From positions 1 to 30,382 of the forward strand of contig DXZA01000043.1 of the NCBI GenBank assembly GCA_019415525.1: a stretch of DNA of 30,382 nt, written 5' to 3'. How positions within the stretch are numbered: position 1 is the stretch's first letter; each line of letters begins with the position of its first letter. Made by a program: the position numbers and the translations under genes. Positions 8,077 through 15,938 of this stretch are shown here, piece by piece. The DNA is from Tyzzerella sp. Its GTDB lineage: Bacteria > Bacillota > Clostridia > Lachnospirales > Anaerotignaceae. The notes below the pieces were generated by a model. That model was not told the origin of the DNA and searched no databases. It saw only the letters and a list, made by a program, of their open reading frames with translations.

Positions 8077-8093
8077 ATATTAAGACTTAATAT
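8077..8093. promoter_or_regulatory. Palindrome upstream of the LevR-like gene
   Basis: ATATTAAG and CTTAATAT flank a single central A. It lies about 145 bases upstream of the regulator's start, next to a weak promoter-like pair (TTGATA at 8069-8074, TATGTA at 8091-8096, 16-base gap). It could be an operator. The rest of 7946-8236 shows only AT-rich sequence and the hairpin at 7974-8033. Confidence 0.3.
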
Positions 8094-8236
8094 GTATTAT
8101 AAAGATAAAAAACACAGATATATATTTTATAGACTATAAATTAGTAGACATAATAATATAGAAATTGTAAAATCTTAATTATATTAAAAGTATATATTTT
8201 AATTATTTAAATATATCAATAAAGGAGAAGTTTATT

Positions 8237-11101
8237 TTGGAAGAGTTTTTAAGAACTTTAATAATGAATGAAAATAAAAAACAACCGTATACAGATGAAA
8301 GATTAGCAGAGAAACTTGGTATAAATCGTGAAGAGGTTACTAATTTAAGAAAAAAATTGAATATACCAGATTCAAGAAATCGTAGAAAACCTATTATATT
8401 AGCAGATATCGAAAATATTTTTAAACAAAATCCAACTATTTCAAATAGAGCACTTGCTAAGTGCTTAAATGACAAAGGATATAATATTGCTAAATATGCT
8501 GTTGCAAAATTAAGAGAAGAAGTTGAAAAATATTATGTTCAAGAAAATATTAATGAAAAAATAATTATAAGTGAAGATGAAAATATTAATATTTTTAAAG
8601 AGTTTATTGGAAGTGATGGAAGTTTAAAAACACAGATTAAGATTGCACAGGCGGCAATTCAATATCCTCCAAAGGGATTACATTGTTTAATTTATGGACC
8701 ATCTGGTGTAGGTAAAAGTTATCTTGCAGAACTTATGCATAAATATGCTTGTACAATAGATATATTTGGAGAAAATACACCATATTTTGAATTTAACTGT
8801 GCAGATTATGCAGATAATCCACAATTATTGCTTGCACAGCTATTTGGATATAGTAAGGGTGCTTTTACTGGAGCTACAGACAGCAAAAAAGGTATAGTAG
8901 AAATGTGTAATGGAGGGATATTATTCTTAGATGAAGTGCATCGTCTTCCTCCAGAAGGACAAGAAATTCTTTTTTATTTAATGGATAAAGGAAAGTTTAG
9001 ACGTCTTGGAGAAGTAGATATAGAAAGAAAAAGTCATTTAATGGTAATTGCAGCCACAACCGAAGACCCTCAAAATTCATTGCTTTTGACTTTTCGTAGA
9101 CGTATACCTATGACTATAGAAATTCCAGCATTAAAAGATAGAACAATCAAAGAAAAATTGCAACTAATTTCTATGTTTTTTAATTGGGAATCAGTAAGAC
9201 TCAAAAGAAAAATTTGTATACGAGAGGATGTTTTGAAAAAACTACTTATAGAAGAATGGATAGGAAATGTTGGACAATTAAAATCATATATACAAGTTTG
9301 CTGTGCTAAAGCTTTTTTAGAAAATCGTTTGTTAGGTAAAAATGATATTATTGTAACACCAACTAGCTTAACAGAGTTACCTAATAATATTAATAAAAAT
9401 AAAAAGCAGATAGAAGAAATTGATAAAATTATATCAGGTGATTTATATGTATTTCCAGATAAAAATTCTTATTATAAAAAGAAAGTTTTTAAAGAATGGG
9501 ATATATATGACAAAATAGAAAAAAAATATATTGAAATGAAAAAAGAAGGTTTAAGTCAAGAAAAAATTATATATGATTTATCCCAAGAAATTGAAACAAG
9601 TTTTAGAAAAAATCTTAAAGAAGTAGAAACAAAGTTTGTTAGTATGTCAGAGGTAACAAAAATTGTTGGGGAAGAAGCATTTAAGATTACAAATGAAATT
9701 TATAGATATTGCAAATTAAAGTTACCAGATTTAGAAGAAGGTATATTGTTTCCATTATCTATTCATATAAAAATGGCATTAGAACGTATTAGAAATCATA
9801 AAAATATTTTATCAACAGAGGTAGTAATAGCGAAACAGAAAAATACTATAGAATATAATATAGCACAAGAAGCAGTTGAAAATATAGCAAAATGCAATTA
9901 TACATTACTTCCTAAAGAAGAAATTGGTTTTATTGCAATGTATCTTAAATATTTTCAAAAACAAAAAAAAGAAACTAGGATAGGTGTACTTGTTATTTCT
10001 CATGGACAAGTAGCAGAAGGCATGGCGAATGTTGCAAATACAATTATGGGGGTTGAACATGCAGTAGGCTTAAATTTAAATTTATGGGAAACACCGGAAC
10101 AAATGAAAAATCGTGTTATTAAAAAAGCTATTGAAGTTAATGAGGGAAAAGGAATTTTATTAATGGCAGATATGGGCTCTCTACTTCAAATAGGGGAAGA
10201 AGTTGAAAAAGCTATAAATGCCCCTTGTAGAACTATTTCTAGAACAGATACTATGATGGTTATAGAAGCTGTTAGGAAAACAATGTGGACAGAAGAAAGC
10301 TTAGATGAAATTGTTCATTCTATTATGGAAGAAACAGAAAAAAATATATTAATGATAGAAGATAGAAAAAATAAAAAGAAAGCTATATTATGTTTATGTA
10401 TTACAGGAAAAGGTGCTGCAAAAATTTTAAGTCAGTATATTTCAAAGCATATTTCAAGTTCTATAGATGGAATTAGTATTTTGGAACATGGTTATATTGA
10501 AAATAAAGATATTGAAAAAATTTTTAAATCAGTTGAAGAAAAATATGAAATATTAGCTGTTGTAGGAACTGTTAATCCAGAATATGAACAATATCCTTTT
10601 ATACCTTTAGATGAAATTTATCAATCCTATGGTCTTAGAAAATTACGTCAAATTTTGAAAAAGAATAAATTAAAAGAAAATAATATACTTTCAGATGTAA
10701 TAAATATAGATACAATATTTATAAATAAAGATAATGTATTTAAAGATGAAGTAATAGATAATTCAGTTCAAGCAATGATTGATAAAGGATATGTTAAAGA
10801 AGAATTTTTATTAAGCGTATATAAGAGAGAGGGGATGATGACAACAGCGTTAAATAATGGAATTGCCATACCTCATGGTGGAACAGAATTGGTCACAAAA
10901 CCAGTCATATGCGTTACAAAATTAGACAATCCTATTTCTTGGGATGGAATTACAATGGTAGACTTAATTTTTACACTTGCTTTAACAGAAAATTCAAAAA
11001 AATATTTTGAGCAATTATATCAGATAATTTCTGATGAATCTTTGATTAATCAAATTAGAAAAGCTAAAACCAAAGAAGAAATTTTGTGTATATTAACATA
11101 A
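8237..11101 (+). CDS. LevR-like sigma54-dependent PTS-regulated transcriptional activator
   Basis: This 954-residue activator drives RNA polymerase-sigma54 and is tuned by PTS phosphorylation. The start is TTG at 8237, 9 bases after GGAG; an in-frame ATG at 8264 is the alternative. Domains in order: a helix-turn-helix region in the first 100 residues; an AAA+ domain with Walker A GPSGVGKS near 154 and the sigma54-contact loop GAFTGA at 208-213; a PRD near 460-570 with candidate His510; an EIIA-Man-like domain near 578-690 with His589 in ISHG; an EIIB-like segment with LCITGKG near 715-800; and a C-terminal type-2 EIIA domain with His880 in IPHG. Classical LevR ends in a second PRD, so the terminal EIIA is unusual. 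A consensus sigma54 promoter starts 24 bases after its stop, which identifies the aldolase/PTS/dehydratase operon as its target. Confidence 0.92.
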   Translation: MEEFLRTLIMNENKKQPYTDERLAEKLGINREEVTNLRKKLNIPDSRNRRKPIILADIENIFKQNPTISNRALAKCLNDKGYNIAKYAVAKLREEVEKYYVQENINEKIIISEDENINIFKEFIGSDGSLKTQIKIAQAAIQYPPKGLHCLIYGPSGVGKSYLAELMHKYACTIDIFGENTPYFEFNCADYADNPQLLLAQLFGYSKGAFTGATDSKKGIVEMCNGGILFLDEVHRLPPEGQEILFYLMDKGKFRRLGEVDIERKSHLMVIAATTEDPQNSLLLTFRRRIPMTIEIPALKDRTIKEKLQLISMFFNWESVRLKRKICIREDVLKKLLIEEWIGNVGQLKSYIQVCCAKAFLENRLLGKNDIIVTPTSLTELPNNINKNKKQIEEIDKIISGDLYVFPDKNSYYKKKVFKEWDIYDKIEKKYIEMKKEGLSQEKIIYDLSQEIETSFRKNLKEVETKFVSMSEVTKIVGEEAFKITNEIYRYCKLKLPDLEEGILFPLSIHIKMALERIRNHKNILSTEVVIAKQKNTIEYNIAQEAVENIAKCNYTLLPKEEIGFIAMYLKYFQKQKKETRIGVLVISHGQVAEGMANVANTIMGVEHAVGLNLNLWETPEQMKNRVIKKAIEVNEGKGILLMADMGSLLQIGEEVEKAINAPCRTISRTDTMMVIEAVRKTMWTEESLDEIVHSIMEETEKNILMIEDRKNKKKAILCLCITGKGAAKILSQYISKHISSSIDGISILEHGYIENKDIEKIFKSVEEKYEILAVVGTVNPEYEQYPFIPLDEIYQSYGLRKLRQILKKNKLKENNILSDVINIDTIFINKDNVFKDEVIDNSVQAMIDKGYVKEEFLLSVYKREGMMTTALNNGIAIPHGGTELVTKPVICVTKLDNPISWDGITMVDLIFTLALTENSKKYFEQLYQIISDESLINQIRKAKTKEEILCILT
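11041..11054. promoter_or_regulatory. Candidate upstream activator site for the sigma54 promoter
   Basis: TTTGATTAATCAAA is a perfect 14-base palindrome in the last codons of the regulator gene, centred about 100 bases upstream of the expected sigma54 start point. This is the usual distance for an enhancer site of a sigma54 activator. In AT-rich coding sequence it could be chance. Confidence 0.35.
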
Positions 11102-11124
11102 AAATACATAATCAGTCAATTTTT

Positions 11125-11140
11125 TGGCACGTACTTTGCT
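11125..11140 (+). promoter_or_regulatory. Sigma54 (-24/-12) promoter
   Basis: TGGCACGTACTTTGCT matches the sigma54 consensus TGGCACG-N4-TTGC[A/T] at every defined position, with GG at 11126-11127 and GC at 11138-11139. Transcription should start near 11150, leaving a leader of about 20 bases before the aldolase start codon at 11173. It lies between the LevR-like activator and the operon it should control. Confidence 0.93.
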
Positions 11141-11172
11141 CCTATATAATATCAGAAAGGAGTGAAAAAGAT

Positions 11173-11811
11173 ATGTTAAATTTATTTCCAAAGGTAACAG
11201 TTATTTTAAGAGGCTACACCTATGAGCAAATTTATACAGTTGTAAAAAATCTTGTTGGAACAAAGCTTGGTGCTGTTGAAATTACAATGAATACACCAAA
11301 TGCAATTAAATCAATCGAAAAAATCAACCAAGAATTTGGTAATGATATTAAGATTGGTGCAGGTACTGTTTTAACATATGAAGAAGCACAACAATGTATT
11401 GAAGCAGGTGCAGCCTTTTTATTATCTCCAAATATTTTTGAAAAAAAGATAATAGATTTATGTAAAAATAGTGGAGTAATTTCTGTTCCTGGTGCATTTT
11501 CTCCATCAGAAATTAAAAAAAGTTTTGATGATGGAGCAGATATTGTAAAAGTTTTTCCAGCGGCAACATTAGGTGCAAAATATTTAAGTGATATTCAAGC
11601 TCCGTTAGGAAAACTACCACTTATGGTAGTTGGAGGAATAAATACTTCTAATGTTGAAGAATATTTTAAAGCAGGTGCTTCTTTTGCAGGAATTGCTTCA
11701 GGTATTTTTGATAAAAAAGATATCATAAATCAAAATGAAGAAGGTATTAAATTATCGATTAATACTATGGAGAGAAAAATAATAGAATTAGAGGAGAAAG
11801 GTATATTATGA
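11173..11811 (+). CDS. eda: KHG/KDPG aldolase
   Basis: The enzyme cleaves 2-keto-3-deoxy-6-phosphogluconate (or a related keto-deoxy sugar acid phosphate) to pyruvate and glyceraldehyde-3-phosphate. I start at the ATG at 11173, 10 bases after GGAG (11159-11162); the longer frame from 11086 would run through the sigma54 promoter and is not real. The 212-residue product is the usual size. It has Arg13 (ILRG), Glu36 (VEIT), the GAGTVL turn near 65, VPGAFSPSEI near 104, and the Schiff-base Lys126 in DIVKVFPAA. A GGIN phosphate-binding segment follows. It is the first gene of the sigma54 operon and overlaps the EIIA gene by 4 bases (ATGA), so the two are translationally coupled. Confidence 0.93.
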   Translation: MLNLFPKVTVILRGYTYEQIYTVVKNLVGTKLGAVEITMNTPNAIKSIEKINQEFGNDIKIGAGTVLTYEEAQQCIEAGAAFLLSPNIFEKKIIDLCKNSGVISVPGAFSPSEIKKSFDDGADIVKVFPAATLGAKYLSDIQAPLGKLPLMVVGGINTSNVEEYFKAGASFAGIASGIFDKKDIINQNEEGIKLSINTMERKIIELEEKGIL

Positions 11812-12272
11812 GTATAATAAAATTTGATAAATCTCTTATAAAGCAGTTTTATGGAGAAATGACAAATATAGAGGTTTTATCTCAAATGTGTGAACATTTA
11901 CAATCTATGGGTATTGTTAAAAATACATATAAAGAAGCTATACTTAATAGAGAAAAAATTTATCCTACAGGTTTAGATTGTAAAGGTATAAATATTGCAA
12001 TTCCTCATGCAGATATTCAAAATGTTAATGAGGCTGCAATATGTGTGGGTGTTCTCAAAAATCCTGTATTATTTCATATAATGGATGAACCAGATAATAC
12101 AGTAGAAATTCATTTGATTATTATGCTTGCATTGACAGAAGCACATGGTCATATTGATATTTTAAATAAAATTGTATCTTTAATACAAAATCAAGAAGAA
12201 CTTAAAAGAATTTTACAGTCAAATAATGTAGAAGATATAGAAAAGTTAATAAAAGAAAAAATATTGAATTAA
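11808..12272 (+). CDS. PTS EIIA component, fructose/galactitol type (GatA-like)
   Basis: This cytoplasmic EIIA takes phosphate from HPr and passes it to the EIIB encoded next. The 154-residue length is standard. His67 in IAIPHAD is the phosphorylation site, followed by a conserved LIIMLALTEAHGHIDIL segment near 100-125. It overlaps the aldolase gene by 4 bases and is followed by EIIB and EIIC, giving a complete three-protein galactitol-family permease. The similar C-terminal EIIA domain of the upstream activator could compete for or report on the same phosphate flow. Confidence 0.92.
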   Translation: MSIIKFDKSLIKQFYGEMTNIEVLSQMCEHLQSMGIVKNTYKEAILNREKIYPTGLDCKGINIAIPHADIQNVNEAAICVGVLKNPVLFHIMDEPDNTVEIHLIIMLALTEAHGHIDILNKIVSLIQNQEELKRILQSNNVEDIEKLIKEKILN

Positions 12273-12307
12273 ATAAAAATTGTTTATAAAAGAAAGGAAG
12301 ATTTATT

Positions 12308-12586
12308 ATGAAAAGAATTTTAGTAGCTTGTGGAAATGGTATTGCAACATCAACTGTTGTATCAACAAAAATTAAAGAAAAATGTGAAGAAGCAGGAATT
12401 GCTGTAACTGTTACACAGTGTAAGCTTTTAGAAGTAGAGTCAAAAGCAGAAGATTATGACCTTCTTGTAACTACAGGAAAATTTACTGGAGGTAGTGTAA
12501 AATGTCCTACTGTAGGGGCTATGTCTCTTCTTACAGGTATAAATGAAGATGCAACTTTAAATGAAATCTTATCTTATTTAAAATAA
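12308..12586 (+). CDS. PTS EIIB component, galactitol type (GatB-like)
   Basis: This small (92-residue) cytoplasmic EIIB carries phosphate on Cys8 within VACGNGIATSTVV, the P-loop-like motif of the galactitol/lactose EIIB group. The protein ends in a typical GINEDATLNEIL helix. The start follows an AAAGGA site. It lies 35 bases after EIIA and 31 bases before EIIC in the same operon. Confidence 0.92.
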   Translation: MKRILVACGNGIATSTVVSTKIKEKCEEAGIAVTVTQCKLLEVESKAEDYDLLVTTGKFTGGSVKCPTVGAMSLLTGINEDATLNEILSYLK

Positions 12587-12617
12587 AATATTTAATATAA
12601 AAAAATAGGGGGATAAT

Positions 12618-13955
12618 ATGCAAATTATTTATAATATTTTTAATACTATTTTAGATGCTGGGGCAGTTGTTATGTTACCTATCATAATAACTATTATTGG
12701 ATTAATTTTTGGAATTAAATTATCAAAAGCTTTTAGGTCAGGATTAACTATTGGTATTGGATTTGCAGGAATAAACCTTGTTATAAATTTGATGAAAGAT
12801 AACATTGGTCCAGCTGCAAAAGCTATGGTTGAAAATTTTGGAATAAATCTTGATATTGTAGATGTAGGTTGGGGTTCTATTGCTGCAGTAACATGGTCTT
12901 CTCCAATTATTGCAATTTTAATTTTTGCAATCCTTGCAACAAATATAATTATGTTAGTTTTAAATGCAACTGAAACTTTGGATGTTGATATTTGGAATTA
13001 TCACCATATGGCTATTGTAGGTATTATGGTTTATTTTGTTACAAAGTCTGTACTTCTTGGAATACTTGCAACCGTTTTAATGGCTATTATAACATTTAAA
13101 CTTTCTGACTGGACTGCACCTTTGGTTGAAGATTATTTTGGAATTCCTGGTGTTTCATTACCAACAATGTCGGCACTTTCATCTGTAATTATTGCTTATC
13201 CATTAAATTGGATTATTGATAAAATTCCAGGAATTAATAAACTTGACTTTGAAATTAAAGATGCTAAAAAATATCTTGGTATTTTTGGTGAACCATCTAT
13301 GATGGGTCTTATACTTGGTATGATTGTAGGTATTCTTGCTAAATACTCTGTAGCTAATATTTTAAGCCTTGGTGTTAATATGGCTGCAGTTATGATTTTA
13401 ATACCTAAAATGACAGCACTTTTTATGGAAGGATTAATGCCTATTTCTGAATCTGCTAAAAAATTCTGTCAAGAAAAATTTAAAAACAGAAAATTCCTTA
13501 TTGGACTTGATGCAGCAGTTGTTGTTGGTAACCCTGATGTTATAACTACATCTTTAATTGTTATACCTCTTACAGTTATAATGGCAGCTATTCTTCCTGG
13601 AAATAGAGTTCTTCCATTTGCAGACCTCGCTGTTGTAACATTCCGTGTTGCTATGGTAGTTGCTATGACAAGAGGAAATCTTTTCAAAAACATTATAATT
13701 GGTCTTATTACAACAGCTGCTTTATTATATTGTGGAACTATAACATCACCTGTTTTAACACAGATTGCAACAAGTGTAGGTCTTGATTTTGGTGGTGGAT
13801 TAATTACATCTTTTGCAGCTACAAGTCTTGCAGTAAGTTTCTTAGTATATGAAGCATTTATTAATAATCCAATAATTTGGGTTCCTGTTCTTTTAGTTGT
13901 ATTTGCACTTATTTGGGTATGTGTTGTAAAACGTCAGAAAAAACATAATGTTTAA
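12618..13955 (+). CDS. PTS EIIC component, galactitol family (GatC-like)
   Basis: This is the membrane channel that takes up and phosphorylates the sugar or sugar acid. The 445-residue product is hydrophobic almost throughout, with about ten membrane segments. GatC-family stretches include LPIIITIIGLIFGIKLSKAF near the start, TWSSPIIAILIFAILATNI near 93-111, IWNYHHMA near 126-133, and a FGEPSMMGLILGM segment near 222. A long GGGGGAT Shine-Dalgarno precedes the ATG. The substrate is not readable from the sequence. The dehydratase and KDPG aldolase in the same operon point to an aldonic acid rather than galactitol. Confidence 0.93.
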   Translation: MQIIYNIFNTILDAGAVVMLPIIITIIGLIFGIKLSKAFRSGLTIGIGFAGINLVINLMKDNIGPAAKAMVENFGINLDIVDVGWGSIAAVTWSSPIIAILIFAILATNIIMLVLNATETLDVDIWNYHHMAIVGIMVYFVTKSVLLGILATVLMAIITFKLSDWTAPLVEDYFGIPGVSLPTMSALSSVIIAYPLNWIIDKIPGINKLDFEIKDAKKYLGIFGEPSMMGLILGMIVGILAKYSVANILSLGVNMAAVMILIPKMTALFMEGLMPISESAKKFCQEKFKNRKFLIGLDAAVVVGNPDVITTSLIVIPLTVIMAAILPGNRVLPFADLAVVTFRVAMVVAMTRGNLFKNIIIGLITTAALLYCGTITSPVLTQIATSVGLDFGGGLITSFAATSLAVSFLVYEAFINNPIIWVPVLLVVFALIWVCVVKRQKKHNV

Positions 13956-13986
13956 GTAACAAAATTTTTAGGAGTGATATGGTAAA

Positions 13987-15624
13987 ATGATGCGAGCAAT
14001 AGATAAACTTGAACCATTTCAAAGAGCAATATCTAAAGCACATTTAGCAGCAGCAGGTGTTGATATAGATGCTCTTGATACTAAACCTCTTGTAGCAATT
14101 GCCAATAGTTGGAATGAAATATGTCCAGGACATGAACCTTTAAAACAATTAGCTCAAGAAGTGAAGAAGGGAATTCTAGAAGCAGGTGGAGAACCTATAG
14201 AATTTAATACAATAGCTATGTGTGATGGCATAGCACAAGGGCATTCAGGAATGAGATATTGTTTGCCACATAGAGAAATTGTGACAGATTCTGTTGAGGC
14301 AATGGTTGTGGGAGAAGGAGTATTTGATGCAGTAGTATTTATGGCATCTTGTGATAAAATTGTTCCTGCAATGTTAAATGCAGCAGCAAGAATTAATTTG
14401 CCATCTATTATTGTTACAGCTGGACCTTGTTTTGCTGTCATAAAACCAAATGAGTCAAAAGAACTTAGACAGCGTTTTATTCGTGGAGAAGTAACAGAGA
14501 GAGATGTCATTGAAGGAACATTAAAATATTATACAGGTCCAGGTATTTGTCCATTCCTTGGAACAGCAAATACAATGGGGGCACTTTGTGAATCTCTTGG
14601 AATGATGCTTCCAGAAGGAAGTTTAATTCCAGCTAGTACAAGTATGAGACGTTTTAGTGCTAGAGAATCTGGAAGAGCAGTAATGGAACTTTATAAAAAA
14701 CAGATTTTACCTTCTCAAATTATTACAAAAGAAGCACTTGAAAATACAGTTAGACTTTTATCGGCTATTGGAGGTTCTCTTAATGCTTTAATACATCTTC
14801 CTGCGTTAGCTACTGAACTTGGTTTAAAACTTGATTGGGATGATATTTCAAAAATTACTTCTACAACACCAGTTTTAACTGATATTGTTCCAAATGGTAA
14901 TAAAACTGTAGTAGATTTACATTATGCAGGAGGAATTCCAGCAGTACTTAAAGAATTAAAGCCTGTTTTAAATTTAGATTGTATTACAGTAACTGGAAAT
15001 ACATTAGGAAAAAATTTAGAGAATGTAGTTGATGGAAATCGTAATATAATAAGAACAATGGAAAATCCTCTTGCTAAAGCTGATGGAATACAAGTATTAT
15101 ATGGTAACCTTGCTCCTAATGGTGCTTTGGTAAAAACTTCAGCAGTACCAGAAGAAGTAAGAGTATTTCATGGTGTTGCTAAAGTTTTTAATAGTGAAGA
15201 TGAATGTTATGCTGCTTTTAAAGAAAAGAATATAAAAGAAGGAGATGCTGTAATAGTACGTTATGAAGGCCCTAAAGGTGGTCCAGGAATGAAAGAACTT
15301 CATAGAATAACAGAAATTATAAAAGGTATACCTAAAACAGCTGTAATAACAGATGGTAGATTTTCTGGAGCTTCTGGTGGTTTAAGTATTGGATATCTTT
15401 GTCCTGAAGCTGAAGAAGGTGGTCCAATTGCTCTTGTAGAAAATGGTGATAAAATTTATATCAATCTTGCTGATAATACAATACATTTAGAAGTTTCTGA
15501 TAAGATTTTAGAAGAGAGAAGAAAAATTTGGAATCCACCTATAAAAGAAAAAGAATTTGGATTACTTAAAAGATACTCAAAACAAGTTAATACAGCAAGA
15601 AATGGTGCTACCTTGAGTCTTTAA
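13987..15624 (+). CDS. IlvD/Edd-family dehydratase, probable phosphorylated sugar-acid dehydratase
   Basis: Family members use an Fe-S cluster to dehydrate dihydroxy acids: IlvD in branched-chain amino acid synthesis, Edd on 6-phosphogluconate, others on free aldonic acids. The 545-residue product keeps the three cluster cysteines: Cys46 (NEICPGH), Cys122 (ASCDKIVP) and Cys188 (GICPFLGTANTM). It also has the C-terminal TDGRFSGASGG motif. The CDKIVP form is closer to Edd, as I recall, whereas the length is closer to IlvD. Its place after KDPG aldolase and a PTS argues for a phosphorylated aldonate, giving KDPG or its galacto epimer. GGAG at 13971-13974 serves the ATG at 13987; an out-of-frame mini-ORF (Met-Val-Lys) at 13979 ends across that start. 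Family is firm; substrate is inferred. Confidence 0.88.
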   Translation: MMRAIDKLEPFQRAISKAHLAAAGVDIDALDTKPLVAIANSWNEICPGHEPLKQLAQEVKKGILEAGGEPIEFNTIAMCDGIAQGHSGMRYCLPHREIVTDSVEAMVVGEGVFDAVVFMASCDKIVPAMLNAAARINLPSIIVTAGPCFAVIKPNESKELRQRFIRGEVTERDVIEGTLKYYTGPGICPFLGTANTMGALCESLGMMLPEGSLIPASTSMRRFSARESGRAVMELYKKQILPSQIITKEALENTVRLLSAIGGSLNALIHLPALATELGLKLDWDDISKITSTTPVLTDIVPNGNKTVVDLHYAGGIPAVLKELKPVLNLDCITVTGNTLGKNLENVVDGNRNIIRTMENPLAKADGIQVLYGNLAPNGALVKTSAVPEEVRVFHGVAKVFNSEDECYAAFKEKNIKEGDAVIVRYEGPKGGPGMKELHRITEIIKGIPKTAVITDGRFSGASGGLSIGYLCPEAEEGGPIALVENGDKIYINLADNTIHLEVSDKILEERRKIWNPPIKEKEFGLLKRYSKQVNTARNGATLSL

Positions 15625-15672
15625 ATTGATATAAACTTTGATATAGAAGAAAATTAAATAAGATTAAATTCT

Positions 15673-15707
15673 AAGACAGTATGTATTTAAAAACATACTG
15701 TCTTTTT
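15673..15707 (+). terminator. Rho-independent terminator of the sigma54 operon
   Basis: AAGACAGTATGT (15673-15684) pairs perfectly with ACATACTGTCTT (15693-15704) over an 8-base loop, and the stem runs into a T5 tract (15703-15707). It lies 49 bases after the dehydratase stop. Confidence 0.92.
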
Positions 15708-15763
15708 GTATTTAAATATAATAGCTTTTATTAAAAATCAATTTGATTAACAGTAATAAAAAA

Positions 15764-15877
15764 TGAAAATAAATGAAATAAAAAGAATATTTATATAGTA
15801 ATATATGAAAAAAAATGAAATAAATATTTGTTAAAAACGATAAAAAACGAAAATTAATGAAAATAAATGAAAAAAAC
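15764..15877. repeat. Phased 10-bp direct repeats, candidate DeoR-type operator
   Basis: Eight 10-base units begin at 15764, 15774, 15806, 15816, 15838, 15848, 15858 and 15868. Units are TGAAAATAAA, TGAAATAAAA, TGAAAAAAAA, TGAAATAAAT, CGATAAAAAA, CGAAAATTAA, TGAAAATAAA and TGAAAAAAAC. Offsets between groups are 42 and 32 bases, close to whole turns of DNA, so all sit near one helical face. They end 2 bases before the -35 of the downstream operon, which encodes a DeoR-family regulator; that family often uses short direct-repeat operators. Phased A-tracts also bend DNA, so an UP-element or curvature role is possible. Within 15625-15938, apart from this array, I see only the terminator and the promoter. 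Confidence 0.6.
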
Positions 15878-15879
15878 TA

Positions 15880-15908
15880 TTGAAATAGTGATTTTTGCGT
15901 GATAGAAT
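15880..15908 (+). promoter_or_regulatory. Sigma70-type promoter of the allose/allulose-like operon
   Basis: TTGAAA (15880-15885) and TAGAAT (15903-15908) are separated by exactly 17 bases, and TG at 15900-15901 gives an extended -10. The start point should be near 15915, with AAAGGAG before the first gene at 15939. Confidence 0.8.
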
Positions 15909-15938
15909 GAATGCATAAAAAGAAAGGAGTAAATATAT

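Noticed and set aside
11086..11172. Longer start for the KDPG aldolase frame
   Set aside because: It would translate through the consensus sigma54 promoter and overlap the activator gene; the ATG at 11173 has a proper Shine-Dalgarno and matches the family's N-terminus.
14154..14510. Open frame on the - strand inside the dehydratase gene
   Set aside because: It is a shadow of a well-supported gene, with no ribosome-binding site or recognisable domain; the same holds for the - strand frames at 493-717, 1582-1770, 8203-8475, 13469-13693, 18202-18636 and 19759-20106.
15764..15877. CRISPR or simple tandem-repeat interpretation of the phased repeats
   Set aside because: Units are only 10 bases, imperfect and without unique spacers of constant length; position next to a promoter fits an operator or bent DNA better.
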